64,000 nt of DNA from assembly GCA_001796335.1 (NCBI GenBank), contig MGMF01000017.1, forward strand, positions 1 through 64,000. Reading direction: 5' to 3'. Below the pieces are notes generated by a model. The model had not been told where the DNA came from. It ran no database searches and worked only from the letters and a program-made list of their open reading frames with translations. The translations under genes and the position numbers were made by a program. The DNA is from Chloroflexi bacterium GWB2_49_20 (GTDB lineage Bacteria; Chloroflexota; Anaerolineae; Anaerolineales; Villigracilaceae). This document shows, one piece after another, positions 53,015 to 61,718 of the stretch (positions within the stretch are counted from its first letter, which is position 1; the number at the start of each line of letters is the position of its first letter).

Positions 53015-53896
53015 ATGATTAATATATTAAATGAAATAACTTTGCAGTTGAGCGATCTTGCAGAAACGCCCGGTCTTGACGCCCAGGTTCTCCTGGCGTA
53101 CATCACCGGTCAAAACCGCTCCTGGGTGCTGGCACATCCAGAAATGGAATTGACTCCCGGGCAGCAGGCAAAACTTACCGAGTCGCTTTCACGGATGAGT
53201 TCTGGCGTCCCGCTGCCGTATATTATCGGCTATTGGGAATTTTATGGATTGGAGATGATCGTCACGCAGGATGTGCTAATCCCGCGGCCAGAGACAGAAT
53301 TGCTGGTTGAAACAGCCCTGGATTGGCTGCGGGAGAATCCGGAGCGTCGCAAAGTCATTGACACTGGAACAGGCTCGGGCTGTATTTCTGTGGCGATGGC
53401 ACACCAAATCCCAGACCTGCAGGTGATCGCTAGCGATATCTCGGAGGCTGCCCTCAGGGTGGCTAGAAAAAACGCCCGTAAATTCAATGTATCAGACCGG
53501 ATCGAATTTGTGTGCTGTCATTTATTTCCAGCAAAGAAGGTGGGTGTAAGATCCAGGTTCCCTGCTCAAACTAACCTGCCATCTTCAGGTGCAGATCTGA
53601 TTGTAGCCAACCTTCCTTATATTCCCACATCCATTTTGCGAGGATTAAAGGTGTATGGGCGGGAACCAAATATCGCTCTGGATGGAGGTGAGGATGGACT
53701 GGACGTGATCCGGAAGTTTTTTGAGCTTGTACCTGCATATTTGGAGCCCGGAGGAATGATCTTGATGGAAATCGAAGCCTCACAGGGTTTATCAGTCCTT
53801 TCGCTGGCTTATGACTATTTTTCAAGAACGATCATCCACCTGCACCAGGACTTATCGGGAAGAGATCGATTATTGGAGATAAACCTGCAACCATGA
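53015..53896 (+). CDS. prmC: Release factor glutamine methyltransferase PrmC (HemK)
   Basis: A 293-residue SAM-dependent enzyme that methylates the glutamine of the GGQ motif in release factors such as the nearby prfA product. The SAM-binding motif is VIDTGTGSGCISVAMAH, and LIPRPETELLVE precedes it. The catalytic NPPY motif is here NLPY in LIVANLPYIPTS (near residue 196), a variant found in some other bacteria. It overlaps tsaC by four bases, so the two are translationally coupled. Confidence 0.96.
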   Translation: MINILNEITLQLSDLAETPGLDAQVLLAYITGQNRSWVLAHPEMELTPGQQAKLTESLSRMSSGVPLPYIIGYWEFYGLEMIVTQDVLIPRPETELLVETALDWLRENPERRKVIDTGTGSGCISVAMAHQIPDLQVIASDISEAALRVARKNARKFNVSDRIEFVCCHLFPAKKVGVRSRFPAQTNLPSSGADLIVANLPYIPTSILRGLKVYGREPNIALDGGEDGLDVIRKFFELVPAYLEPGGMILMEIEASQGLSVLSLAYDYFSRTIIHLHQDLSGRDRLLEINLQP

Positions 53897-54513
53897 AAAC
53901 AATTGTAATGTCTGCTTTTGACCAGGATACTTTACCGCGAGCACTTGTAATTCTTAATTCGGGTGGTCTGGTTGCACTACCCACGGATACGGTGTATGGG
54001 CTAGGGGCGCTGGTATTTGACGAGAAGGCTGTAAAGAGTATTTATACTGCCAAGGGCCGCTCCAGTGAAAAGGCAATTCCGATATTGGTGGGAGACCCGG
54101 TTGATCTGGAAAAAGTGAGTTTGAATGTACCTCAAATGGCAAAGACCCTGGCAGACCATTTTTGGCCTGGTCCGCTGACCCTGGTGATCCCTAAAAACCC
54201 ATTAATTCCGGATGGGGTATCAATCCTACCCAGCGTGGGTGTACGTATTCCTGATCATCCTGTAACCAGGAGAATCTTGCAGGCAGCCGGACCAATGGCA
54301 GTCACCTCGGCCAATCTTTCTGGACGGGAAAACCCCGCCACTGCACAGGATGTTCTGGCTCAGTTGGACGGCCGCATAGACTTGATTATTGATGCCGGTC
54401 CGGTAGGGGAGGGTTGGGCTTCCACAGTAGTAAATTGCCTGGGACCGGAGCCGGTTATCCTGCGGGAAGGGCCGATAACTTTGGAGCAAATCAAAAAAGC
54501 ACTTGGAATCTAA
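53893..54513 (+). CDS. tsaC: L-threonylcarbamoyladenylate synthase
   Basis: A 206-residue YrdC/Sua5-type enzyme that makes threonylcarbamoyl-AMP for tRNA t6A modification. The signatures VALPTDTVYGLGALV, IYTAKGRSSEKAIPIL, FWPGPLTLVIPKN and TSANLSGRENPATA cover the ligand pocket. It has the YrdC domain only, without the extra C-terminal Sua5 domain. Its partner TsaD lies immediately downstream on the other strand. Confidence 0.95.
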   Translation: MKTIVMSAFDQDTLPRALVILNSGGLVALPTDTVYGLGALVFDEKAVKSIYTAKGRSSEKAIPILVGDPVDLEKVSLNVPQMAKTLADHFWPGPLTLVIPKNPLIPDGVSILPSVGVRIPDHPVTRRILQAAGPMAVTSANLSGRENPATAQDVLAQLDGRIDLIIDAGPVGEGWASTVVNCLGPEPVILREGPITLEQIKKALGI

Positions 54514-54598
54514 ACAAGTAGTAGAAAAAAACTTCTCAAAAAGCGGAATCTTTTCCAACTGCTTAACTTCTAAACTTAATGGTTGTCTCTCTAGGGGA

Positions 54599-55645
54599 TT
54601 AGGACAAAGGCCAGGTAGGTAAAATATCAATTGATAATGGATCGACATGACCATGTACAAAGCGGTAGTACCCGGCTGATGCGATCATGGCAGCATTGTC
54701 GGTGCAAAGAGAAAGGGGAGGAATATTAACAGGAAATTCTGCCTGATCTAAAAATGCTTGACGTAAAACCTGGTTGGCGGATACACCCCCTGCCAGCAGG
54801 ATCTGTTTTGCTCCATATTCACGCGCTGCAGACATCGTCTTGGTGAAGAGAACATCCGCTACCGCAGCTTGAAAACTGGCAGCTAGGTCATTCACGGGTA
54901 GGGAGAATTCCTCAGCAGGGGAATTCCCAGATGCACTTTCAAGCTCGCGAACTTGCCGTAAAACGGATGTTTTCAGACCACTGAATGAAAAATTCCAGGT
55001 ATTTTCCAACCAGGCACGCGGAAACTTGTATGCCATTGGGTTACCCTGTTCAGCAGCTTTTTGTATGGAGGGACCTCCAGGATAACTCAGACTCAACAAG
55101 CGGGCAACTTTGTCAAAAGCCTCACCTGCAGCGTCATCCAATGTTGCCCCCAACCGAATGTAATTGAGATGGTCGCTCATCAGGATGAGCTCGGTGTGCC
55201 CACCGGATACCAGCAGTGCCATCAGGGGAAATTGTGGTTCCTCGTTGGTTTCATCTCCAGGTTGCGTAACCCAGGCCGAATACAGGTGCCCCTCGAGGTG
55301 ATTGACCCCCACCAGGGGTAAATTAGCTCCCAGTGCCAAGCCTTTGGCCATATTCAGGCCCACAAGCAAGGATCCAGCCAGTCCTGGGCCACGTGTGGTT
55401 GCAATTGCATCCAGGTCTGCCAATGTCAGGTGTGCCTGGGCAAGAGCTTTTTCAACAACTGGAACCACTGAAAGAATGTGCTGGCGTGAGGCTACTTCAG
55501 GAAAGACACCCCCATAGCGGGCATGTATTTCCATTTGGGATGCAACTGCTGCACCCAACACGGTACGACCATTTTCGAGAACAGCAGCAGCTGTTTCATC
55601 GCAGGAACTTTCAATAGCCAGGATGCGCGCAGACGGCAGACTCAT
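54599..55645 (-). CDS. tsaD: tRNA N6-adenosine threonylcarbamoyltransferase TsaD
   Basis: A 348-residue Kae1/YgjD enzyme that transfers the threonylcarbamoyl group to A37 of ANN-decoding tRNAs. The metal-binding HxxxH is in GVNHLEGHLYSAW; other signatures are ILAIESSCDETAAAVLENG and ATTRGPGLAGSLLVGLNMAK. It follows the M24 peptidase gene by seven bases and converges on tsaC. Its neighbours TsaB and TsaE are not in the window. Confidence 0.96.
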   Translation of the reverse strand: MSLPSARILAIESSCDETAAAVLENGRTVLGAAVASQMEIHARYGGVFPEVASRQHILSVVPVVEKALAQAHLTLADLDAIATTRGPGLAGSLLVGLNMAKGLALGANLPLVGVNHLEGHLYSAWVTQPGDETNEEPQFPLMALLVSGGHTELILMSDHLNYIRLGATLDDAAGEAFDKVARLLSLSYPGGPSIQKAAEQGNPMAYKFPRAWLENTWNFSFSGLKTSVLRQVRELESASGNSPAEEFSLPVNDLAASFQAAVADVLFTKTMSAAREYGAKQILLAGGVSANQVLRQAFLDQAEFPVNIPPLSLCTDNAAMIASAGYYRFVHGHVDPLSIDILPTWPLS

Positions 55646-55652
55646 GCTTAAC

Positions 55653-56903
55653 CTATTTCTTCCACTTTTTCATCGGTAAAACAAGATCAAGGGGATATTC
55701 AGCCAGGATTTCAAATTTCCCATCAGGGCGGACCCAAAGAGTGTCTTCCAGCCTGACCCCGAGATTCTCATCCGGGTAATACAAACCAGGCTCTATGGTT
55801 GCCACCACGCCAACAGCCAGGCGATTATCATCATCCGCTGTTAATCCGGACCATGGACGTTCATGGATGTTCAATCCGACGCCATGTCCCAGGCTGTGTA
55901 CATAACCTTCAATAGGAGCTTTGTGACTCATTGGGGTTGGGTGCCCGTTGACCTCATACATTTCACAGGTAAGGCGCTGATAATCCTTATAAGGTGCGTT
56001 CAAGTCGAGATTTTCCATAACTTTTTGATAAACGGCATATACCTGTTGGTAGAGGTTAAGTGCCGCGGGTGGGGCATATCCCAGGCACCAGGTACGGGTA
56101 AAATCATAGTGGTATCCCCCTCCCGCTTCACATGGGAAGATATCAAATACGATGGTTTGTCCAAGTTTGACCAGGTCATTGGGTTTTCCCGTGGAATGGG
56201 GCACGCCTGCATCATGACCGATGGAAAAGATGGTACCATGTGGATTCTCAACTCCAGATTCTGCCAGCCACAAGGTGATCTTGCCTTTGACATCTCCAAT
56301 GGTTAACTGGGAACCATCTTCCTGTAAAAGGATCTCATCCTTATCCACTTCGCAATCAGTTAGAAAATTGGCGACCTGCCCGACTACTTTGGTGGTGATC
56401 CTGCCCATCTGGCGGATGCGGGCAACTTCGCTTTCGTCTTTCGTTTCCATAGCCTTCATAAACAAAGAAGTATCCCGGGGTTCACCTATGAAACTTAACT
56501 CGGGCATGATTTTTTGCAACAAGCTGAATACGGCAAAGGAGGATCCGAATTCGGTTTGACCATAAAGACTTACCGTGCCATGCACCAACCCGAGGTCGGT
56601 GAACATATTTTTTAAGCGCATTGCTCCAGCCAGGATTGGATCATCATTGGCTTCTTTGAGCAGGTCATCGTAAGGAAATTCACCGAAGCAGCGTACCTTC
56701 AAACCTGAGCGGGCAGCTTCTTCACGTTCCATATCGTTACAGAACAGAACCGGTTCCTGACCATATTGTTTCACCAGGATGGCATTATTAACATGTCCGC
56801 CACCTGTCAGATAAAACATGGGCGGATTGTGCTGTGCATCCCCGATAACTACCAAGGCGTCAAAATTCTTGGCATGCATGAGGGCATCGATATCTGATTT
56901 CAT
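55653..56903 (-). CDS. M24 family metallopeptidase, Xaa-Pro aminopeptidase type
   Basis: A 416-residue creatinase/aminopeptidase-fold enzyme. Metal ligands are seen in IVFDIFPCEAGGGYHYDFTR (two Asp), HSLGHGVGLNIHERPW (His) and ATIEPGLYYPDENLGVRLED (Glu, Glu). The N-terminal creatinase-like domain covers about the first 150 residues (MFYLTGGGHVNNAILVKQYG). The ATG at 56903 is used; the longer frame needs a TTG start. It lies between selA and tsaD in one minus-strand operon. Substrate specificity is not readable. Confidence 0.93.
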   Translation of the reverse strand: MKSDIDALMHAKNFDALVVIGDAQHNPPMFYLTGGGHVNNAILVKQYGQEPVLFCNDMEREEAARSGLKVRCFGEFPYDDLLKEANDDPILAGAMRLKNMFTDLGLVHGTVSLYGQTEFGSSFAVFSLLQKIMPELSFIGEPRDTSLFMKAMETKDESEVARIRQMGRITTKVVGQVANFLTDCEVDKDEILLQEDGSQLTIGDVKGKITLWLAESGVENPHGTIFSIGHDAGVPHSTGKPNDLVKLGQTIVFDIFPCEAGGGYHYDFTRTWCLGYAPPAALNLYQQVYAVYQKVMENLDLNAPYKDYQRLTCEMYEVNGHPTPMSHKAPIEGYVHSLGHGVGLNIHERPWSGLTADDDNRLAVGVVATIEPGLYYPDENLGVRLEDTLWVRPDGKFEILAEYPLDLVLPMKKWKK

Positions 56904-56955
56904 CGTAACTGAGTCTCCAAGATAAGGGATTTCGTTTGTAATCAATCCAAGATGA

Positions 56956-58317
56956 TTATTTCTTCCTTAGCGCACACTGTAATCCAACCAGGAAAGCACC
57001 TTCATTTTCGGGAAGTACCGTGCGTGGATCGAGCAGGATCCTGTCGTTTTCGGTGCGGGCTATAATGGGTGGATTCACGGCTCGCAATTTAGCCAGGAAT
57101 TTGTCCGCATTTCCCACATCCAGAGCCAACAGCCAGGTTGGCAGGGATTCTCCCGGCAGGCTCCCGCCGCCGATGGTGGATAACCCTGTGATGACCTCTC
57201 CATTCCCGATTTCGCTGGCCCAATTCCTGGCTCTTGCCTTGATCTGCCCCAGGGGTGTGGAGATCATCCGCCAAATGGGGATCTCGTTTTCTGCTTCATC
57301 TTTGAGATAATGCAGTAATGTGGCACTTAATGCGGCAAGGCAAATCTTGTCAGCACGAACAGCACGAGCCAGGGGATGTTTCTTGATCTTCTGTATCAGG
57401 TCAGCCTTTCCCACAATGATACCTGCCTGGGGTCCACCCACCAGCTTATCCCCTGAAAAACAAACCAGGTCTGCCCCTGCAGTCAGAGATTCCTGGACAG
57501 TGGGTTCATGAGCCAGGCCGAAACGTTCTGTCATTAACAATGCGCCTGAACCGAGATCGTCCAGGAGAGGCAAGCCAGCTAGGTGCGCCACCTGTGCGAT
57601 CTCCTGCAAATCTGGTTCACTTGTAAAGCCGATAAGTTTGAAATTGGAGCGGTGCACTCGCATGACCAACGCGGTGGGTTCCTGCAAAGCCAGTTCATAG
57701 TCTGCCAGGTGCACCCGGTTGGTGGTCCCAATTTCGACCAGTTTGGCACCCGATTGTTTCATCACGTCTGGAACACGAAAGCCACCCCCAATTTCAACCA
57801 GTTGCGTACGTGAGATGATCACCCGTTTTCGACGGGCCAAGGCTGAGATTGCCAGTAGAACTGCAGAAGCATTGTTATTGACGATCAATGCCGCTTCAGT
57901 CCCAAGTAACAACTGCAGCATTTTTTCCGCATGGATCAAGCGGGATCCACGTTTACCGCTTGAAAGATCAAATTCAAGGTTTGAATATCCACACGCCACT
58001 GTCTCCATGGCCTGGATTGCAGCCTGGCTGAGAGGAGCACGCCCCAGGTTGGTGTGCAACACTACTCCGGTGGCATTAATAACAGGCAACAGGGTGGGTT
58101 GAGTGTAAGACTCCGCCTTATGTTTTACCTGTTCCAGTATGGTAGTTCGTTCTGGAATGGTCTTTTCAGCTTGAGGAGCATAGTTAATGCGAATTCCACC
58201 CAATGTCTCTCTAATTGCATGGAGTATCAGAGGCCGCCCATATTTGGTGATCAATTGTGCAACCTGCTTTGTTTGTAGAAGTTTTTCAACCGAAGGGAGT
58301 GAGCGCAATTCGGTCAT
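56956..58317 (-). CDS. selA: L-seryl-tRNA(Sec) selenium transferase
   Basis: A 453-residue PLP enzyme that converts seryl-tRNA(Sec) to selenocysteinyl-tRNA. The PLP lysine is in CFSGDKLVGGPQAGII, and LHTNLGRAPLSQAAIQAM and GYSNLEFDLSSGKRGSR are typical. The N-terminal tRNA-binding helical part is present. The ATG at 58317 is preferred over one 12 codons upstream. SelB, SelD and tRNA-Sec genes are not in the window, so the rest of the selenocysteine machinery must lie elsewhere if present. It overlaps closely with an upstream four-helix membrane protein. Confidence 0.95.
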   Translation of the reverse strand: MTELRSLPSVEKLLQTKQVAQLITKYGRPLILHAIRETLGGIRINYAPQAEKTIPERTTILEQVKHKAESYTQPTLLPVINATGVVLHTNLGRAPLSQAAIQAMETVACGYSNLEFDLSSGKRGSRLIHAEKMLQLLLGTEAALIVNNNASAVLLAISALARRKRVIISRTQLVEIGGGFRVPDVMKQSGAKLVEIGTTNRVHLADYELALQEPTALVMRVHRSNFKLIGFTSEPDLQEIAQVAHLAGLPLLDDLGSGALLMTERFGLAHEPTVQESLTAGADLVCFSGDKLVGGPQAGIIVGKADLIQKIKKHPLARAVRADKICLAALSATLLHYLKDEAENEIPIWRMISTPLGQIKARARNWASEIGNGEVITGLSTIGGGSLPGESLPTWLLALDVGNADKFLAKLRAVNPPIIARTENDRILLDPRTVLPENEGAFLVGLQCALRKK

Positions 58318-58321
58318 TGGA

Positions 58322-58753
58322 TCACCCCTCAGGTTGTAAAGGGGTAACCTCATCTATAGTTGGTGGCTGCCAGCGAGCCCGTTCGCGTAAGCGAATGAGA
58401 TACTCAATTGTTATCAGGCCAAGTCCCAACCCTAAAATCGTCCACATATCGACGATGCCGCCCAATTGCAACCAAGCCAGGGTACTTATGTAAACCCCCA
58501 ACCAGATTGCCTGTCGCAGGATGATGGTTTGGGTGGCACGCGGTTTACTGGGGAAGCGTAAATTTAAATAGTAGGTGAATGGCAAGGCAGTACCGGTTAA
58601 TGCAACGGTTAATAATAGGAAAAATCCCCAGCGTTGCCAAACAGATGGGAGGGTGGAAAACACCAACCAACCCACACCTCCCCAGCCTGCAATAAACAAG
58701 AACAGGCAAGACGGTATGTAGGGTTTGAATGATGAGCCAGATTGATTTTCCAT
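58322..58753 (-). CDS. Four-helix membrane protein of unknown function
   Basis: A 143-residue protein with about four membrane helices (YIPSCLFLFIAGWGGVGWLV, GFFLLLTVALTGTALPFTYY, AIWLGVYISTLAWLQLGGIV, MWTILGLGLGLITIEYLIRL) and a short charged tail ending TIDEVTPLQPEG. No family recognised. Its stop is four bases before the selA start, so it heads the minus-strand operon selA-M24 peptidase-tsaD. Confidence 0.8.
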   Translation of the reverse strand: MENQSGSSFKPYIPSCLFLFIAGWGGVGWLVFSTLPSVWQRWGFFLLLTVALTGTALPFTYYLNLRFPSKPRATQTIILRQAIWLGVYISTLAWLQLGGIVDMWTILGLGLGLITIEYLIRLRERARWQPPTIDEVTPLQPEG

Positions 58754-58906
58754 ATTTCTTATTATATCCTATCTGTGAAACTTCTCCTGTATAATCCACG
58801 GGTACCTTTAGCGGATATTGCATTCATCCCCTGATAAAAGAAGAAGTCTTTTTCAGGTAAATCATCCGATGAGGAATATTATCCTTATAGATCCGGCATT
58901 AACTCC

Positions 58907-59041
58907 GCTCTTTCAACCCACCGGTGTGAAGGTGGTGAGAGCTTCAAGCCAGCCTTAAAAATAAGGTATGGTGCTTCCCGGAATCTGGTTAATTGCGGGT
59001 CTTCAGCTCTGGTAGGATGTCAGGGCCAAATTATGACCTGA
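58907..59041. ncRNA. Candidate structured RNA or leader, unidentified
   Basis: Several short stems stand in series on the plus strand: GCTCT/AGAGC (58907-58911, 58938-58942) enclosing CCACC/GGTGG (58918-58922, 58931-58935); AAGC/GCTT (58946, 58973) enclosing CCTTA/TAAGG (58953, 58962); CCCG/CGGG (58977, 58996); TCAGG/CCTGA (59020, 59037). A TATAAT at 58790-58795 could start a plus-strand transcript. It resembles no riboswitch or small RNA I know, including the c-di-GMP types that might be expected before a GGDEF-EAL gene. The strand is uncertain. Confidence 0.35.
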
Positions 59042-59091
59042 TCAATATCGAGCTTATTTCAAAATTTATACAGAAACCTTAATAGTCATTT

Positions 59092-59122
59092 ATGACCACT
59101 TTATTAGAGATAAAGTAGTCAT
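59092..59122. repeat. Inverted repeat upstream of the GGDEF-EAL gene
   Basis: ATGACCACTTTAT (59092-59104) and ATAAAGTAGTCAT (59110-59122) match as reverse complements except at one position, with a five-base loop. Lying about 55 bases upstream of a TATAAT (59177-59182) that sits nine bases before the gene start, it could be an operator for regulation of that gene. Confidence 0.45.
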
Positions 59123-59190
59123 ATTTAGCGCGATATAAACCTATGTTTTGGTGTTTCCCCGGCTGAAATAAGAACATATAATCATTTTTG

Positions 59191-61623
59191 ATGATGGGAA
59201 AACGGATGATTTCAGTTTTGAAAAATACAGCCCTGATCATAGGTTTTTGCCTGTTGATTGGCATGATCTTTCAGGTCGGATTTAATAATAAAAGTATTGT
59301 ACCAGGTCTGGTTGCCTATGTTTCCTGTGGATTATTTGTGGTTATTACTTCACGGTATTCAGCCAAACAAATCAACGATATGAATCAGAATATAAAAGAA
59401 AAAGCCTTTGATTTGATAAATAGTCCGATCTTTGTATTGGATGTTGAAGATAATGTCATCGACATTAACCCTGCAGCTCAAAAGATAATTAATATCTCCA
59501 AAGCAAAATTACTTGGGCTTCCATTGCAAAAACTCCTGACAAATCTATCAGAAGATCTGTTGGATTTTAAATTTGAAAAAACTCAAACATTTGAGTTGAT
59601 GGCCAATGGTAGGTGGTATGTATGCAGTTGCCTTAAAATTCGAAACCAGGGCGAATCATTTGATACAAAAATATTGGTATTGGATGAAGTTACAGAACAA
59701 AAATTGACTGATAAAACCATCAAATTGCTTGAATCTGAATCGAGGAAGTTAAACGAAGAGAAAAGTATTTTCATGGAATCAATCTCAATGTTTTCAGATA
59801 TGAATAAACCGGAATTGATCTTTAATGCGTTGGCGGAGAAAATAATTGCCCTTCTTGATATTACCAGTATATTTATCTTTTATCCTGACCATGCGAATCC
59901 CCAATACAACAAGTTGGTGGCTGATGCTTATAGAGACGACGTCGGTGTTCATGAAAAAGGATCAAATACCAGCTTTTTGAGGCTACATCAGGGAGTTTTC
60001 CAAGAAATCTTCGATGAAGTGAAGGATTACAAAATTCTACATACGGATGATTTAGATTTGACTGAAAGCCAAAGACAAGTATTTAAAGAAAGTTCATGTA
60101 AATCCGTGCTCTTGCTTACTGTGAAAAGCAGGGGTCAATCTGATATATATATTGAAGTACACGAAAGTCGAAAATTCAGAGATTACAACATAGATGAAAT
60201 CTCCCTCTGTCAGAGTTTGACCATGTTGGCAGGGATCGCTAACGATAATCTCGGTCTCTTGAATAAATTGGGCTTAGCCATAGAAGAACGGACCCTGGTG
60301 GAAGAGCGCTCTCAGTATGATACATATCATGACAAGGTAACCGGTTTACCCAATCGTGCTCTTTTAATAGATCGATTGAGCCAGGCGCTGGGGCGTTATA
60401 AACGAGAAGAAAAGAATGCCTATGCAGTTCTACTATTGGACCTGGATAAATTTAAAATCATCAATGATAGTTTGGGACATCGGGCCGGGGATCAGCTTCT
60501 CGCTTCGGTTGGACAACGGATTTTGGAAAGTGTACGCGATGTAGATACTGTTGCCCGAATCGGTGGAGATGAATATGTAGTTTTATTGGTGGACATTAAG
60601 GATATTGGGGATGCAATTTTCACGGCTGATAGGATCCAACAAAGTTTGTCGAAAGGCTTTTTGATTGGATCACATGAGGTCTTCACTTCTGCCAGTATTG
60701 GCATTACCATGGGTAGAGTATCTTATGACAATACCGCTGATATTCTCAGAGATGCCGATGCATCCATGTACTGTGCCAAAGATATTGGGGGTGCATGTTA
60801 CGCGATATACGATGAAGATATGTTGTATCAAGCCAGACAATTGTTGGATACATTGAATGATCTTAGAAGAGCAATTAAGAACAAAGAATTTGAAGTTTTT
60901 TACCAGCCGATCATTTCATTTTCCTCCAATCGTCCCATTTGCTTTGAAGCACTCGTCCGTTGGCATCACCCGGAGCGAGGTTTGATCAACCCGAATGATT
61001 TTATCCCTATCGCTGAAGAACATGGATTGATTGGAGCGATTGGCGAATTAGTCTTAAAGGCTGCCTGCAAACAGCTTAAAATCTGGCAGGATAAATTTCC
61101 GCAGGAGCCTCCTCTCTCTGTAAGTGTGAATATATCAGCAAAACAGTTGGAAGATGCCAGATTGATAGAAGTTGTAAGAAATATCATTGAAGAGAATAAT
61201 CCAGCTCCCGGTTCATTGATACTGGAAATAACCGAATCATCTCTCATTCGCGAAACCGAATCAGCTCTATTTATCCTCACTGAACTTAAATCGCTGGGCG
61301 TAAAGATCTACCTGGATGATTTCGGGGTGGGTTATTCATCCTTGAATATCTTGCATAAATTCCCAATAGATAACATTAAGCTCGATCGCCTGTTCGTTGC
61401 CCGGATGGCGGAGGATCAAAAGGACATTGAAATTGTTCGAACGATTGTAGAACTTGGCATTCAATTGGATAAAGTTGTTGTGGCAGAAGGGATTGAATCT
61501 CAGGGACAACGTCGCTTATTGCAAGAACTTAATTGCAACTTTGGTCAGGGCTTCTATTTTTCTATGCCCGTGAAATCATATAAGATCAACCGTATGCTCA
61601 CCAAAGCTACATGCTTTGTGTAA
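59191..61623 (+). CDS. Membrane PAS-GAF-GGDEF-EAL protein (cyclic di-GMP turnover)
   Basis: An 810-residue signalling protein. Two N-terminal membrane helices (ALIIGFCLLIGMIFQVGF, GLVAYVSCGLFVVITS) are followed by a PAS domain (FVLDVEDNVIDINPAAQKII), a GAF domain (about residues 200-345), a GGDEF domain with intact GGDEY (near 456-460, ARIGGDEYVVLL) and an EAL domain with EALVRWHHP (near 584) and DDFGVGYSSLNILHKF. Both cyclase and phosphodiesterase active sites look intact. A GGDEF-proximal inhibitory RxxD was not identified. The ATG is preceded by a TATAAT, so the mRNA may be leaderless; an alternative ATG is at 59206. The first part of the gene is AT-rich. Confidence 0.95.
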   Translation: MMGKRMISVLKNTALIIGFCLLIGMIFQVGFNNKSIVPGLVAYVSCGLFVVITSRYSAKQINDMNQNIKEKAFDLINSPIFVLDVEDNVIDINPAAQKIINISKAKLLGLPLQKLLTNLSEDLLDFKFEKTQTFELMANGRWYVCSCLKIRNQGESFDTKILVLDEVTEQKLTDKTIKLLESESRKLNEEKSIFMESISMFSDMNKPELIFNALAEKIIALLDITSIFIFYPDHANPQYNKLVADAYRDDVGVHEKGSNTSFLRLHQGVFQEIFDEVKDYKILHTDDLDLTESQRQVFKESSCKSVLLLTVKSRGQSDIYIEVHESRKFRDYNIDEISLCQSLTMLAGIANDNLGLLNKLGLAIEERTLVEERSQYDTYHDKVTGLPNRALLIDRLSQALGRYKREEKNAYAVLLLDLDKFKIINDSLGHRAGDQLLASVGQRILESVRDVDTVARIGGDEYVVLLVDIKDIGDAIFTADRIQQSLSKGFLIGSHEVFTSASIGITMGRVSYDNTADILRDADASMYCAKDIGGACYAIYDEDMLYQARQLLDTLNDLRRAIKNKEFEVFYQPIISFSSNRPICFEALVRWHHPERGLINPNDFIPIAEEHGLIGAIGELVLKAACKQLKIWQDKFPQEPPLSVSVNISAKQLEDARLIEVVRNIIEENNPAPGSLILEITESSLIRETESALFILTELKSLGVKIYLDDFGVGYSSLNILHKFPIDNIKLDRLFVARMAEDQKDIEIVRTIVELGIQLDKVVVAEGIESQGQRRLLQELNCNFGQGFYFSMPVKSYKINRMLTKATCFV

Positions 61624-61718
61624 CTCTGAATGATAATGTGAACTAATGTATAATTTGAAAGCAATCCTTACTCAAATCTCAATAAATATATCCACGGATC
61701 AAGGATTTTGGGTGTGAT

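Noticed and set aside
58754-59190. tRNA-Sec or cyclic di-GMP riboswitch near selA and the GGDEF-EAL gene
   Set aside because: No tRNA-like acceptor/T-arm sequence (no GTTCGAATC-type T loop) and no GEMM core such as the GGGCAAACC-type element is seen.
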